12,180 nt of DNA. Source: JBAYNS01 sp041678625. GTDB taxonomy: Bacteria; Patescibacteriota; Gracilibacteria; Peribacterales; Peribacteraceae. Positions 1 through 6,151 of this stretch are shown piece after piece. The stretch covers positions 1 through 12,180 of the forward strand of contig JBAYNS010000024.1 in the NCBI GenBank assembly GCA_041678625.1. Reading direction: 5' to 3'. Made by a program: the position numbers and the translations under genes. The first letter of the stretch is position 1. Every line of letters begins with the position of its first letter. The notes beneath the pieces were generated by a model. That model was not told the origin of the DNA, made no database searches, and saw only the letters and a program-made list of their open reading frames with translations.

Positions 1-109
1 TCTGCTCTCTGACGCTCAGGCAAAAGAGACGCCTATCACGAGCGTGCAGGTACGAACGGTATAATCGTTTTTAGGCAACGGAGTACAAACTCTCTGATAT
101 AATTCTCCG
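1..109. other. Left-edge intergenic stretch, possibly with the tail of an upstream gene
   Basis: Plus frame 2 is open from base 2 to a TAA at 62-64 and would encode about 20 residues ending SVQVRTV. This could be the C-terminus of a gene that begins outside the window. A second plus frame (3) is also open over almost the same stretch, so openness alone decides nothing. Two perfect TATAAT hexamers lie here, at 60-65 and 98-103; the second is listed separately as the promoter of the exporter gene. Confidence 0.25.
95..103 (+). promoter_or_regulatory. Extended -10 promoter element of the exporter gene
   Basis: TGATATAAT is a perfect extended -10 (TGn followed by the consensus TATAAT). No good -35 lies 16-18 bp upstream, which an extended -10 does not need. 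The -10 ends 6 nt before the GTG at 110, so the predicted +1 falls on that codon. A further TATAAT at 60-65 may be a second promoter. Confidence 0.55.
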
Positions 110-763
110 GTGCAATTGCAAAATACGCATGCTTTTTCCTTTAACACTATGATTGACGAACTGATCACTGCCTTCGTCTTAGGACTCATCGGAGGAATGA
201 TCCCTGGACCAGTACTAACCGCGATTTTCACTGAGATACTGCAATCGAGTTTGCTTAGAAGTTTTCGAATCATTTTTATGGCAATGTTCACAGAAACAGT
301 AGTTGCTCTCATCAGCCTACTGCTTTTGGCATCACTGAATCTCTCTGAAGCAGTCTTCAGAGGTATCTCTTTTATTGGAGCAGGAATACTCATTTGGATC
401 GCAAATTCTATCTGGAAAATCAAAAAGATCGACACCGAAGAACGAGTACATTTTGGCTTCTGGAAAATATCAGCAATGATCCTCGCTAATGGAGTGCTGT
501 GGACATTTTGGATCACGGTATGCGTGCCGAAAGCAATTTTTCTTGGGGAACAAATGTATCTTGGGGCATTCATTTTTCTCGCCATAGTAGAAATCGGATG
601 GCTGTGCTCCACTTCGATTGTTGCCTTCCTATTCTCCAAGTTCAGAACGCTACTCTCAAAGCCAAAAGTGGTTCCAATCATATTCAAAGTCTTTGCATGC
701 ACATTTGTGTATTTTGCAATTGATATGACTTATCAGAGCATACGATTCTTCATAAACCAATGA
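110..763 (+). CDS. LysE/RhtB-like amino-acid (or metabolite) exporter
   Basis: This is a small integral membrane protein of 217 residues from the GTG, or 204 from the internal ATG at 149. About six hydrophobic segments are visible, and PGP (residues 32-34) sits at the end of the first. That is the position of the conserved PGP/PGS motif of the LysE/RhtB translocator superfamily, whose members are about 200 residues and export amino acids or related small molecules across the inner membrane. The substrate cannot be told. Two starts are credible. The GTG at 110 lies exactly where the TATAAT at 98-103 predicts transcription to begin (leaderless). The ATG at 149 gives the more family-typical N-terminus but has no Shine-Dalgarno sequence. 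By eye the gene is more AT-rich than rsmH or the ATPase. It converges on the surface-protein gene 51 bp away, with no clear terminator between them. Confidence 0.6.
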   Translation: MQLQNTHAFSFNTMIDELITAFVLGLIGGMIPGPVLTAIFTEILQSSLLRSFRIIFMAMFTETVVALISLLLLASLNLSEAVFRGISFIGAGILIWIANSIWKIKKIDTEERVHFGFWKISAMILANGVLWTFWITVCVPKAIFLGEQMYLGAFIFLAIVEIGWLCSTSIVAFLFSKFRTLLSKPKVVPIIFKVFACTFVYFAIDMTYQSIRFFINQ

Positions 764-814
764 TGATTTTTCATTGCGCTTCATACTCCATCGTACTTTG
801 TATAGCCTGAAATA

Positions 815-2776
815 TTACTGATTATCCCAGCGATGCCATGGCATCTCTAGTTCATCGAGTGGTATGTCATCCAACGATACCGGATCGTGATTACCTCTGC
901 GCAGAATCGCTTTGATAATAGCCAGGAATTTCTCTTTGAACACGATACCGAGAATAACGATCACAACAACAAAGCCTCCAGCGGCAGCCCTTCCTTCCTT
1001 CGTCATGAGTAATGTGAGATGTGCACATTGGTCACTGCATGCGGCTCCCCCGTCGCATTCTTCTCCGCTCTCCAGAATGCCGTTGCCGCACACTGCTTCA
1101 CTTATACAATCGCTTGTACATCCATCTCCATCATCATCATTGCCATCATCACATTCTTCCGTGCCTTCCAAAATGCCATTACCACAGATCGGCAAACGGC
1201 AATAGTTCGGACAGGCATCGGTATCTACAAGGTTGCCATCATCGCATTGTTCCCGTCCTTCACGAATGCCATCACCGCAGACAGGAAGCAGACAATCATT
1301 GGGGCATTCGTCATAATTATCACGGTTACCATCATCGCATTCTTCTGTGCCCTTGCGCTTGCCATCACCGCAGACAGGCAAACGACAGTCATTGGGGCAT
1401 TCATCCAGATCATTGCGATTGCCATCATCGCATTCTTCGTTCTGCTGCAGTATACGGTCACCGCATATCGCGACAGTGCACGCATTGGTGCACATATCCG
1501 TATTGATCTGATTTCCGTCGTCGCAATCTTCTCCGCTCTGCTGTACACCGTCACCACAGCGTGCACGCTGACACGTGTTACTGCATGAATCAGAGTTTAT
1601 TTTATTGCCGTCATCACACTCCTCATCACCCTGTACAACGCCGTCACCGCAACGCACAAGCCGACACGTATTGGTACAACCATCATCATCAATGCGATTG
1701 CCGTCATCGCACTCTTCCACACCTTCCCGCACGCCATCGCCGCACACGGGTAATTCACAGTCATTGGGGCATCCATCATAATCATTCTTGTTCCCGTCAT
1801 CACATTCTTCTTTGCCCTCACGAATGCTATTGCCGCAATACGGTAGCTGACAGTTATTGGGGCAATCATCAGTATTGATGCGATTACCATCATCGCACTG
1901 TTCCGTTCCTTCACGAACTCCGTCGCCACACACGGGAACAAGACAATCATTGGGGCACTGGTCGTAGTCATTCCTGTTTCCATCATCGCACTCTTCCCGC
2001 CCTTCGCGTACACCATCGCTGCAAACGGCAAGCTGACAATCATTCGGACAATCATCAAAAGCATTCTGATTCCCATCATCACATTGTTCTCCTTCATCTT
2101 TTTTACCATCCCCGCACAATGTGCCTGTTGGTGCTGCTGCATGAACATCTCCAACGGTTATCTGATTGTCGGACACGAGTACATCGCTCTCCGCGGCAGT
2201 GGGCACCGCTGTCACCATTTCTGTACTTCCGCTGCTGGTACTGCTCGTTGATGGTTGTACACACGCGCCGAGAAACTCAATGGTACATCCTCCCGTACAG
2301 CGACCATCAGCATTGCATACTGGTACGGTACACACAGCTCCACATGTCTCCTCCACAAATCGCACTTCAACCGTAAGCTGATTCGTTTCCGAATCAATAA
2401 CGTATACCTCCTGTGTCGGCGGTTCGCATTCCTCCCCAATGTAGGGCGTTACAATGCTATCACCGCAGTACAGAAGCGTGCAGTACTCCGTGCAATTGCT
2501 CAAGCCGTTGAAACGGCCAAGATCGCATTCCTCATCAAAGTTCAATACGCCGTCGCCGCAATTGGTCGGCACGACCTGTTCCTCTGTGCTCTCTTCTTCT
2601 GTCGCACTCTTGAGCGGACACCCCGGATAGCCATAGGGTTTGCCGATGCAGATCACCTGTGCCGTCAGAACTGATGCCGAAAGGCGTCCTTGTACAACAG
2701 AGACCACACCAAGAGCACCCGTGAGTGCACAGAACACTCCGACTAGGAGAATGCCCATATGGGTGTTTTTGTTCAT
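815..2776 (-). CDS. Cysteine-rich DUF4215/Myxococcus-type repeat surface protein, membrane anchored
   Basis: The 653-residue protein begins with a hydrophobic segment (about residues 8-30), read as a signal peptide or N-terminal anchor. Two degenerate Cys-rich units follow (about 73-118), then a Cys-containing linker with a Ser/Thr-rich stretch (about 175-187). The main array runs from residue 221 to about 587: eleven units with the core EECDDGN followed by D.D.C.N.C, then a shortened twelfth with CDGG. Cysteines are regularly placed, as expected for disulfides, and Asp/Asn-rich segments suggest Ca2+ binding. A transmembrane helix (about 597-613), a basic stretch and an acidic tail of about 25 residues end the protein, so the array should face outward. 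The repeats match the DUF4215 / 'Myxococcus cysteine-rich repeat' type, known from extracellular proteins; function (adhesion, attachment, stalk) is unknown. The ATG at 2774-2776 has no SD. Downstream of ftsL by 79 bp, it could be read through from rsmH-ftsL but has its own -10 candidate. Confidence 0.85.
   Translation of the reverse strand: MNKNTHMGILLVGVFCALTGALGVVSVVQGRLSASVLTAQVICIGKPYGYPGCPLKSATEEESTEEQVVPTNCGDGVLNFDEECDLGRFNGLSNCTEYCTLLYCGDSIVTPYIGEECEPPTQEVYVIDSETNQLTVEVRFVEETCGAVCTVPVCNADGRCTGGCTIEFLGACVQPSTSSTSSGSTEMVTAVPTAAESDVLVSDNQITVGDVHAAAPTGTLCGDGKKDEGEQCDDGNQNAFDDCPNDCQLAVCSDGVREGREECDDGNRNDYDQCPNDCLVPVCGDGVREGTEQCDDGNRINTDDCPNNCQLPYCGNSIREGKEECDDGNKNDYDGCPNDCELPVCGDGVREGVEECDDGNRIDDDGCTNTCRLVRCGDGVVQGDEECDDGNKINSDSCSNTCQRARCGDGVQQSGEDCDDGNQINTDMCTNACTVAICGDRILQQNEECDDGNRNDLDECPNDCRLPVCGDGKRKGTEECDDGNRDNYDECPNDCLLPVCGDGIREGREQCDDGNLVDTDACPNYCRLPICGNGILEGTEECDDGNDDDGDGCTSDCISEAVCGNGILESGEECDGGAACSDQCAHLTLLMTKEGRAAAGGFVVVIVILGIVFKEKFLAIIKAILRRGNHDPVSLDDIPLDELEMPWHRWDNQ
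1016..2116 (-). repeat. 93-bp tandem coding repeat array (12 units)
   Basis: The first cysteine of each unit falls at residues 221, 252, 283, 314, 345, 376, 407, 438, 469, 500 and 531, a strict 31-residue (93-bp) period over ten intervals. A twelfth unit starts at 563, one residue longer. Units fall into blocks by their last Cys pair: four of CPN(D/N)C type, three of C(T/S)N(T/A)C type, three of CPN(D/Y)C type, then CTSDC. This suggests growth by block duplication, now diverged at the DNA level. Confidence 0.9.
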
Positions 2777-2788
2777 GAAAATCGAATT

Positions 2789-2797
2789 ATTCTACCA
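2789..2797 (-). promoter_or_regulatory. Candidate extended -10 upstream of the surface-protein gene
   Basis: On the minus strand TGGTAGAAT is an extended -10 (TGn plus TAGAAT, 5/6), ending 12 nt before the ATG at 2776. An alternative is TTGGGC (2830-2835), 17 bp, TATAAA (2807-2812). Neither is decisive, because the gene could also be read from the rsmH-ftsL transcript. Confidence 0.35.
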
Positions 2798-2855
2798 TTT
2801 TTTGCCTTTATACGCTCATCGAAAATCTTGCCCAAAGTTTCATTCTATTGTGCAG

Positions 2856-3260
2856 TTATTTTTGCTGTTCCTGAGCGACCGTTGCATCTCCTTCCGTATA
2901 CGCAGGATTGCGCAGTGGAATCATTGCCTGAATCTGCCTTTCGGATTCCAGCTGTATAAGCGCTTGCGCCTCCGCAACCTGCATTTTGAGCACTTCCTCT
3001 TCGAGCAGTAATTGCGAACGTTCCCGTTCGAGTGTTCGCAATATGTACCCCTTTGTTGCATTGGCGTTCTCGTGGAACAGAATGAGCAGTGCAAGAATGA
3101 GAATAATGGAACCAATGAAAACCATCAGAAGCATCGTGCTCTGATTCACCAGTGCTCCAAGAGAGGAACGCTGTTCAACGGCCGACCGGGGAAGAAAAGG
3201 GAAAGACACGTTTCTGAGAGGAGAGTATAGCACATTGCGCCACTGCACAGACGATTTCAT
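2856..3260 (-). CDS. ftsL: FtsL-like cell-division protein (bitopic, coiled coil)
   Basis: The 134-residue protein has a basic cytoplasmic N-terminus (1-41), one transmembrane helix (about 42-63) and a heptad-like, Leu/Glu-rich coiled coil (about 70-112) that would lie outside the membrane. This is the architecture and size of FtsL/DivIC-type septum proteins, which scaffold FtsW/FtsI at the divisome. Sequence conservation in this family is very low, so the call rests on topology and on position directly after rsmH, where ftsL sits in the canonical dcw cluster. Its ATG overlaps the rsmH stop (ATGA, 3257-3260), implying translational coupling; there is no Shine-Dalgarno sequence ahead of it. 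Unusually, ftsI and murE do not follow. The next gene on this strand is the surface repeat protein. Confidence 0.6.
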   Translation of the reverse strand: MKSSVQWRNVLYSPLRNVSFPFLPRSAVEQRSSLGALVNQSTMLLMVFIGSIILILALLILFHENANATKGYILRTLERERSQLLLEEEVLKMQVAEAQALIQLESERQIQAMIPLRNPAYTEGDATVAQEQQK

Positions 3261-4153
3261 TCAGGAGCACGACGCCGCAGAACACGGAAGCGCGCGCTTC
3301 GCGCTCTGGGATTACGCTCCACTTCGGCATCATCGGGCCGAATGGGAGAACGCGTCATGACTTCGAATATCGATTGCACGACAATCGCCCCCGTCCGCTC
3401 ATCAATAGTATGTTGTGATCTTGCTCGGAAAGCGCGTTTGACCATTCGATCTTCCAACGAGTGGTAACTGATGACCCCCATACGTCCGCCGGGCACCAGA
3501 AGATCCGGCCCTCGCGTGAGGATAACTTCCAATGCAGCGAGTTCATCATTCACGGCAATACGCAGTGCCTGAAAAATCTGCGGCAGACGTGATGGCGCAC
3601 GAAAGCCAAAGACATCTTCTACGCACTTCTTGAGTGTGAAAGTTGTTTCCACATTCCCACTACTCTTGATGACTTGAGCGAGTTTGTATGCCCCCTGCAC
3701 TTCGCCATATGAACGCAGGACATCCGCGAGCTGTTCCGCGCTCCATTGTCGCAAACACTCAGCTCCTGTTAGACCGCTCTTTCGGTCATAGCGCAAATCA
3801 AGCGGTGCATCGCTGCGGAAGGTGAATCCTCTCTGCGGATCATCAAAATGCGGGGAGCTGACACCAAGATCGGCAAAGAGAATATCAACCGGAGGAAGAT
3901 CGAGTGTTCCCATATCGCGAAAATTTGCATGGATGAGTGTCACATTTTTCTGTTGTTCACCAAGCCGCGCAGATGCTGCGTGCAGATTCTCTGCATCGGC
4001 ATCCAGACCGATGAACCTCCCCCGCTCCCCCACTGCGTGGAGAAATTCCTGTGCATGGCCACCCAGCCCGATGGTGACATCCAAAACCGTTTCCCCAGAC
4101 TGAGGAGCAAGGAGCTCGAGTGCTGCCGAAAGAAGAACAGGATCATGCGTCAC
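3257..4153 (-). CDS. rsmH: 16S rRNA (cytosine(1402)-N4)-methyltransferase RsmH (MraW)
   Basis: RsmH uses S-adenosylmethionine to methylate N4 of C1402 in the ribosomal P site. At 298 residues the length is typical. Family signatures are present in order: HDPVLL near the N-terminus (3-8), SAM motif I DVTIGLGGH (25-33), acidic GLDAD (49-53), DLGVSS (95-100), QIFQALRIAVNDEL (192-205), SYHSLEDR (229-236) and the Arg-rich C-terminus around 281-294. The start is GTG at 4151-4153. No ATG or GTG lies upstream before an in-frame TGA, and a CTG about eight codons up is less likely. No SD precedes the start, and a -10-like TACACT ends 6 nt before it. The gene is first in an operon with the FtsL-like gene. 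No mraZ lies upstream and no MraZ-type direct-repeat boxes are visible. Confidence 0.95.
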   Translation of the reverse strand: MTHDPVLLSAALELLAPQSGETVLDVTIGLGGHAQEFLHAVGERGRFIGLDADAENLHAASARLGEQQKNVTLIHANFRDMGTLDLPPVDILFADLGVSSPHFDDPQRGFTFRSDAPLDLRYDRKSGLTGAECLRQWSAEQLADVLRSYGEVQGAYKLAQVIKSSGNVETTFTLKKCVEDVFGFRAPSRLPQIFQALRIAVNDELAALEVILTRGPDLLVPGGRMGVISYHSLEDRMVKRAFRARSQHTIDERTGAIVVQSIFEVMTRSPIRPDDAEVERNPRARSARFRVLRRRAPE

Positions 4154-4157
4154 TCCG

Positions 4158-4175
4158 GCAGTGTACGCACACTGC
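4158..4175. repeat. Inverted repeat over the rsmH promoter and start
   Basis: GCAGTGT and ACACTGC form a perfect 7-bp inverted repeat with a 4-nt centre (ACGC). It ends 4 nt upstream of the GTG start of rsmH and covers the candidate -10 hexamer at 4160-4165. It may be an operator, or a hairpin if transcription starts further upstream. Confidence 0.5.
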
Positions 4176-4187
4176 AGAACGGCTCAA
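4160..4187 (-). promoter_or_regulatory. Candidate rsmH-ftsL promoter
   Basis: On the minus strand TTGAGC (4182-4187) and TACACT (4160-4165) are separated by 16 bp, and 6 nt separate the -10 from the GTG start. Each hexamer matches the sigma70 consensus at 4 of 6 positions. Alone it would be weak; its support is the same -10-to-start spacing seen at other genes here. Confidence 0.4.
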
Positions 4188-4248
4188 TGAATCCCTCTTG
4201 CCGCACTGCAAGGGGTATTTTGTTGTATACATTATTTGTTCAAATCAA

Positions 4249-4277
4249 CTATCACTAGCACACTTGTGTGTTGATAG
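4249..4277. terminator. Possible stem-loop terminator after the TPR-like gene
   Basis: CTATCA (4249-4254) pairs with TGATAG (4272-4277), and inside it CACAC pairs with GTGTG across a TT centre. The stem lies 25 bp past the stop of the helical-repeat gene on the minus strand. No T-run follows, so termination is uncertain and a regulatory dyad for rsmH is equally possible. Confidence 0.3.
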
Positions 4278-4301
4278 ACAAAAGTAATCCAAGAGATATT
4301 T

Positions 4302-5318
4302 TTACTCCAGTTCTTCTAGCCTCCTGAGAATCTCAGGATAGGGACGCACCCACTCTTGAGCATGTGCGTAATCACCGGGATGCTCTGGGTCAAAGGCGGA
4401 TTGGAACACGGGATTCTGTTTCAGAATTTCCATTGCCCCCCGTGCTGCGGACAAATCATTTTGCAGATTTGCGATCTGCATCAAGTGTGCCGCATTATTC
4501 ATTTCCACACGGGTAAAGTTTCTGTGTTGTGACGATCCTGCTTCTGTCAGCTTCATTTTCTTCTGAGCTATTGCTAAATCTGATAACAGTAGTGTTTTTC
4601 CCTCATTGAGGAGATGCTCATTATCCGGATGTTCTCCTCTCTTCTTTGCCAAAGTGTAACGGCAAAGTCCGGCTGTGTTTCCACGAGCAGCAAGCACGCC
4701 ATATGTATCACCGGCCCTTGCACACAGTTGAATGGATTCTTCTCCCACTGCCATTGAACTCTCAAACTTGTCCTGTGCGAATTCAAACATTGATTGTTCG
4801 TACCGCACTTTTGCAAGTTGACCAAGAGCAAGAGGATCATTGCGATCAACGCGTTCTTGTAGTTCGTCTTCTACCTCTCGAGCAAATCTCTGCATCTCAC
4901 TTTCATTACCACCACGCCGATAATGTTCCACCAAACGAATCTTTACAGGCAACGCCGCGCCCTCGGCAAGCTGTGGATCTTGCTCGGCAAGCTCGCCCAT
5001 TTTCCGGAGTACTGCACCGAAAAATTGGCTTCCACCTGTAAGAAGCGATGACTGAAAATTTATGTTTTCCAATACGTGCGGTTGCTCAAATAACTGACGA
5101 GCAGCAGTATCCACAAAATCAGTAGGCAAACCTTGATCAACAAACATTGCATCAAGTTCTTCAAGTTCGTGTACCGGATTGCCATTCGGCAATGCCCAAC
5201 CCATTTTTACACGTTCAAGCTGTGCAGAAAGAGTCACTGTTTTTTGAACATCGTTTAAGAGCGGTTGTACGTGAGGCACCTCTAGCTGTCCTTTTGGCTG
5301 CTGTTCTGAACGATCCAT
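4302..5318 (-). CDS. Helical TPR-like repeat protein of unknown function
   Basis: I do not recognise a named family. The 338-residue product has no signal peptide or membrane segment and is almost entirely predicted helix. Tetratricopeptide-like helix pairs are suggested around residues 163-199 (A..LA.VRYEQ pattern, then A..KFE.S), 205-235 and 276-305 (AAHLMQIANLQNDL followed by AARGAMEIL). The first 40 residues are polar and probably flexible. A cytoplasmic scaffold or protein-protein interaction role is inferred from the repeat type only. It stands alone on its strand, is divergently arranged with the L,D-transpeptidase, and has a near-consensus promoter. The ATG at 5316-5318 is the only normal start in the open frame (the upstream in-frame stop is at 5355-5357) and has no Shine-Dalgarno sequence. 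Confidence 0.55.
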   Translation of the reverse strand: MDRSEQQPKGQLEVPHVQPLLNDVQKTVTLSAQLERVKMGWALPNGNPVHELEELDAMFVDQGLPTDFVDTAARQLFEQPHVLENINFQSSLLTGGSQFFGAVLRKMGELAEQDPQLAEGAALPVKIRLVEHYRRGGNESEMQRFAREVEDELQERVDRNDPLALGQLAKVRYEQSMFEFAQDKFESSMAVGEESIQLCARAGDTYGVLAARGNTAGLCRYTLAKKRGEHPDNEHLLNEGKTLLLSDLAIAQKKMKLTEAGSSQHRNFTRVEMNNAAHLMQIANLQNDLSAARGAMEILKQNPVFQSAFDPEHPGDYAHAQEWVRPYPEILRRLEELE

Positions 5319-5348
5319 AATTTCATTATTGGAAAAAGATGACGATTC

Positions 5349-5377
5349 ATTATCTCATATATAGTAATATATGTCAA
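5349..5377 (-). promoter_or_regulatory. Strong sigma70-type promoter of the TPR-like gene
   Basis: On the minus strand TTGACA (5372-5377, perfect) and GATAAT (5349-5354, 5/6) are separated by 17 bp. The predicted +1 near 5342 gives a leader of about 24 nt without SD. A second -10-like AATAAT (5325-5330) lies 6 nt before the ATG but has no -35. Confidence 0.75.
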
Positions 5378-5507
5378 TTACTCCCATTGTTTACAAGTAG
5401 GTAAGAAATCTCGCTCCGGCTCACGGTTTCTATCCTGTTTTCCGCATCACCCTTAAAAAGCTTTTATATTACCTCTCCCCGAGGTTTCTGACTGGATTTC
5501 TGAGGCA
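5378..5507. other. Centre of the divergent intergenic region
   Basis: This gene-free stretch lies between two divergent promoters. It contains the palindrome AAAAGCTTTT (5456-5465) and a small hairpin (ACCTC 5471-5475, loop TCCCC, GAGGT 5481-5485, then TTT). No convincing small ORF or RNA gene is seen. The palindrome could be a regulator site shared by the two promoters, which is speculative. Confidence 0.3.
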
Positions 5508-5535
5508 TTGACATACTATATTTCCCTATTATAAT
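5508..5535 (+). promoter_or_regulatory. Consensus sigma70-type promoter of the L,D-transpeptidase gene
   Basis: TTGACA (5508-5513) and TATAAT (5530-5535) are both perfect and 16 bp apart, the best promoter in the window. Seven nucleotides separate the -10 from the TTG start at 5543, so the transcript should begin at or within a base or two of the start codon. Confidence 0.85.
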
Positions 5536-5542
5536 ACCTCTC

Positions 5543-6118
5543 TTGCTTCAAAGAACCACCCTGAGTCTGCTCAGTATTTTTCTGAGCGTTCCGGCCCTTA
5601 CCCTTGCTCCTGTTCAGACCGCAGCGAGCCCCGCTCCGCTCATTGAACGCGTGGGATTCCTGGGATGGGAACCGCAAGTTGGCGATGCTCTGCTCATTGA
5701 TACACAGAATAATTTCGGGTACATGATTCATCCGAACGGCTCCTTCTTCCGCTTTGCCGTTGTCACCGGACAGCGTCGTTTTGTCTGCTATATCGGACGG
5801 TGCTATAACGCTGCCACGCCCACCTGGGAATGGCGTGCACTCTCCAAAGAAATCAAAGGCGACCGTGTGACCTTTGGTCCTTCCGGACGTTTCATTCGCC
5901 TCTTTAAAGATGGAGAGGAGAATACGGCTTACGGCATTCATGAATACAAGTACGAAGACCGCATTTTCGAGAGCCCCGGCCGCTTTGGCAGCATGGGATG
6001 CATTGTGGTGCGCCAGCCGATCATGGACATGATTGAGCACACCTTTGATATCAATGAAGGAGACTTTGAAGTGGTAACGCAGTACGGCGTTAGCTCAGAG
6101 ATGTTCGTGATGCAGTGA
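5543..6118 (+). CDS. L,D-transpeptidase (YkuD-type) with variant SMGC active site, exported
   Basis: The 191-residue protein has a signal-peptide-like N-terminus (basic R4, hydrophobic to about residue 24, small residues to about 30), then a YkuD-type domain with H133, a 16-residue gap, and S150-M-G-C153. This matches the family motif H-X(14-17)-[S/T]-H-G-C except that the motif histidine next to the serine is methionine. Cys153 and His133 should be the nucleophile and base. Family members make 3-3 peptidoglycan cross-links or attach proteins to the wall, outside the membrane. The start is TTG at 5543. No ATG or GTG exists between the in-frame stop at 5501-5503 and residue 61, and the signal peptide requires an early start; the promoter predicts +1 right there. 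The next gene begins 33 bp downstream without its own clear promoter, so the two may be cotranscribed. Confidence 0.8.
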   Translation: MLQRTTLSLLSIFLSVPALTLAPVQTAASPAPLIERVGFLGWEPQVGDALLIDTQNNFGYMIHPNGSFFRFAVVTGQRRFVCYIGRCYNAATPTWEWRALSKEIKGDRVTFGPSGRFIRLFKDGEENTAYGIHEYKYEDRIFESPGRFGSMGCIVVRQPIMDMIEHTFDINEGDFEVVTQYGVSSEMFVMQ

Positions 6119-6151
6119 AATTGAAAAGGGATTTTCTTTCCTGATTTTCAT

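Noticed and set aside
16..702. 228-codon minus-strand open frame opposite the exporter
   Set aside because: The plus-strand frame has membrane segments and the PGP motif; the antisense product has no recognisable features.
1016..2116. Regular repeats resembling a CRISPR array
   Set aside because: The period is 93 bp with continuous similarity and no spacer/repeat alternation. The array is coding throughout.
1019..2154. Long open frames on both strands across the repeat region, e.g. plus 1019-1588 and minus 1597-2154
   Set aside because: The 93-bp repeat length is a multiple of three, so any frame open in one unit stays open across the array. The products are low-complexity strings without domain features.
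4154..4301. MraZ-binding direct repeats or an mraZ gene upstream of rsmH
   Set aside because: No repeated GTGGG-type boxes and no open frame of suitable size are present.
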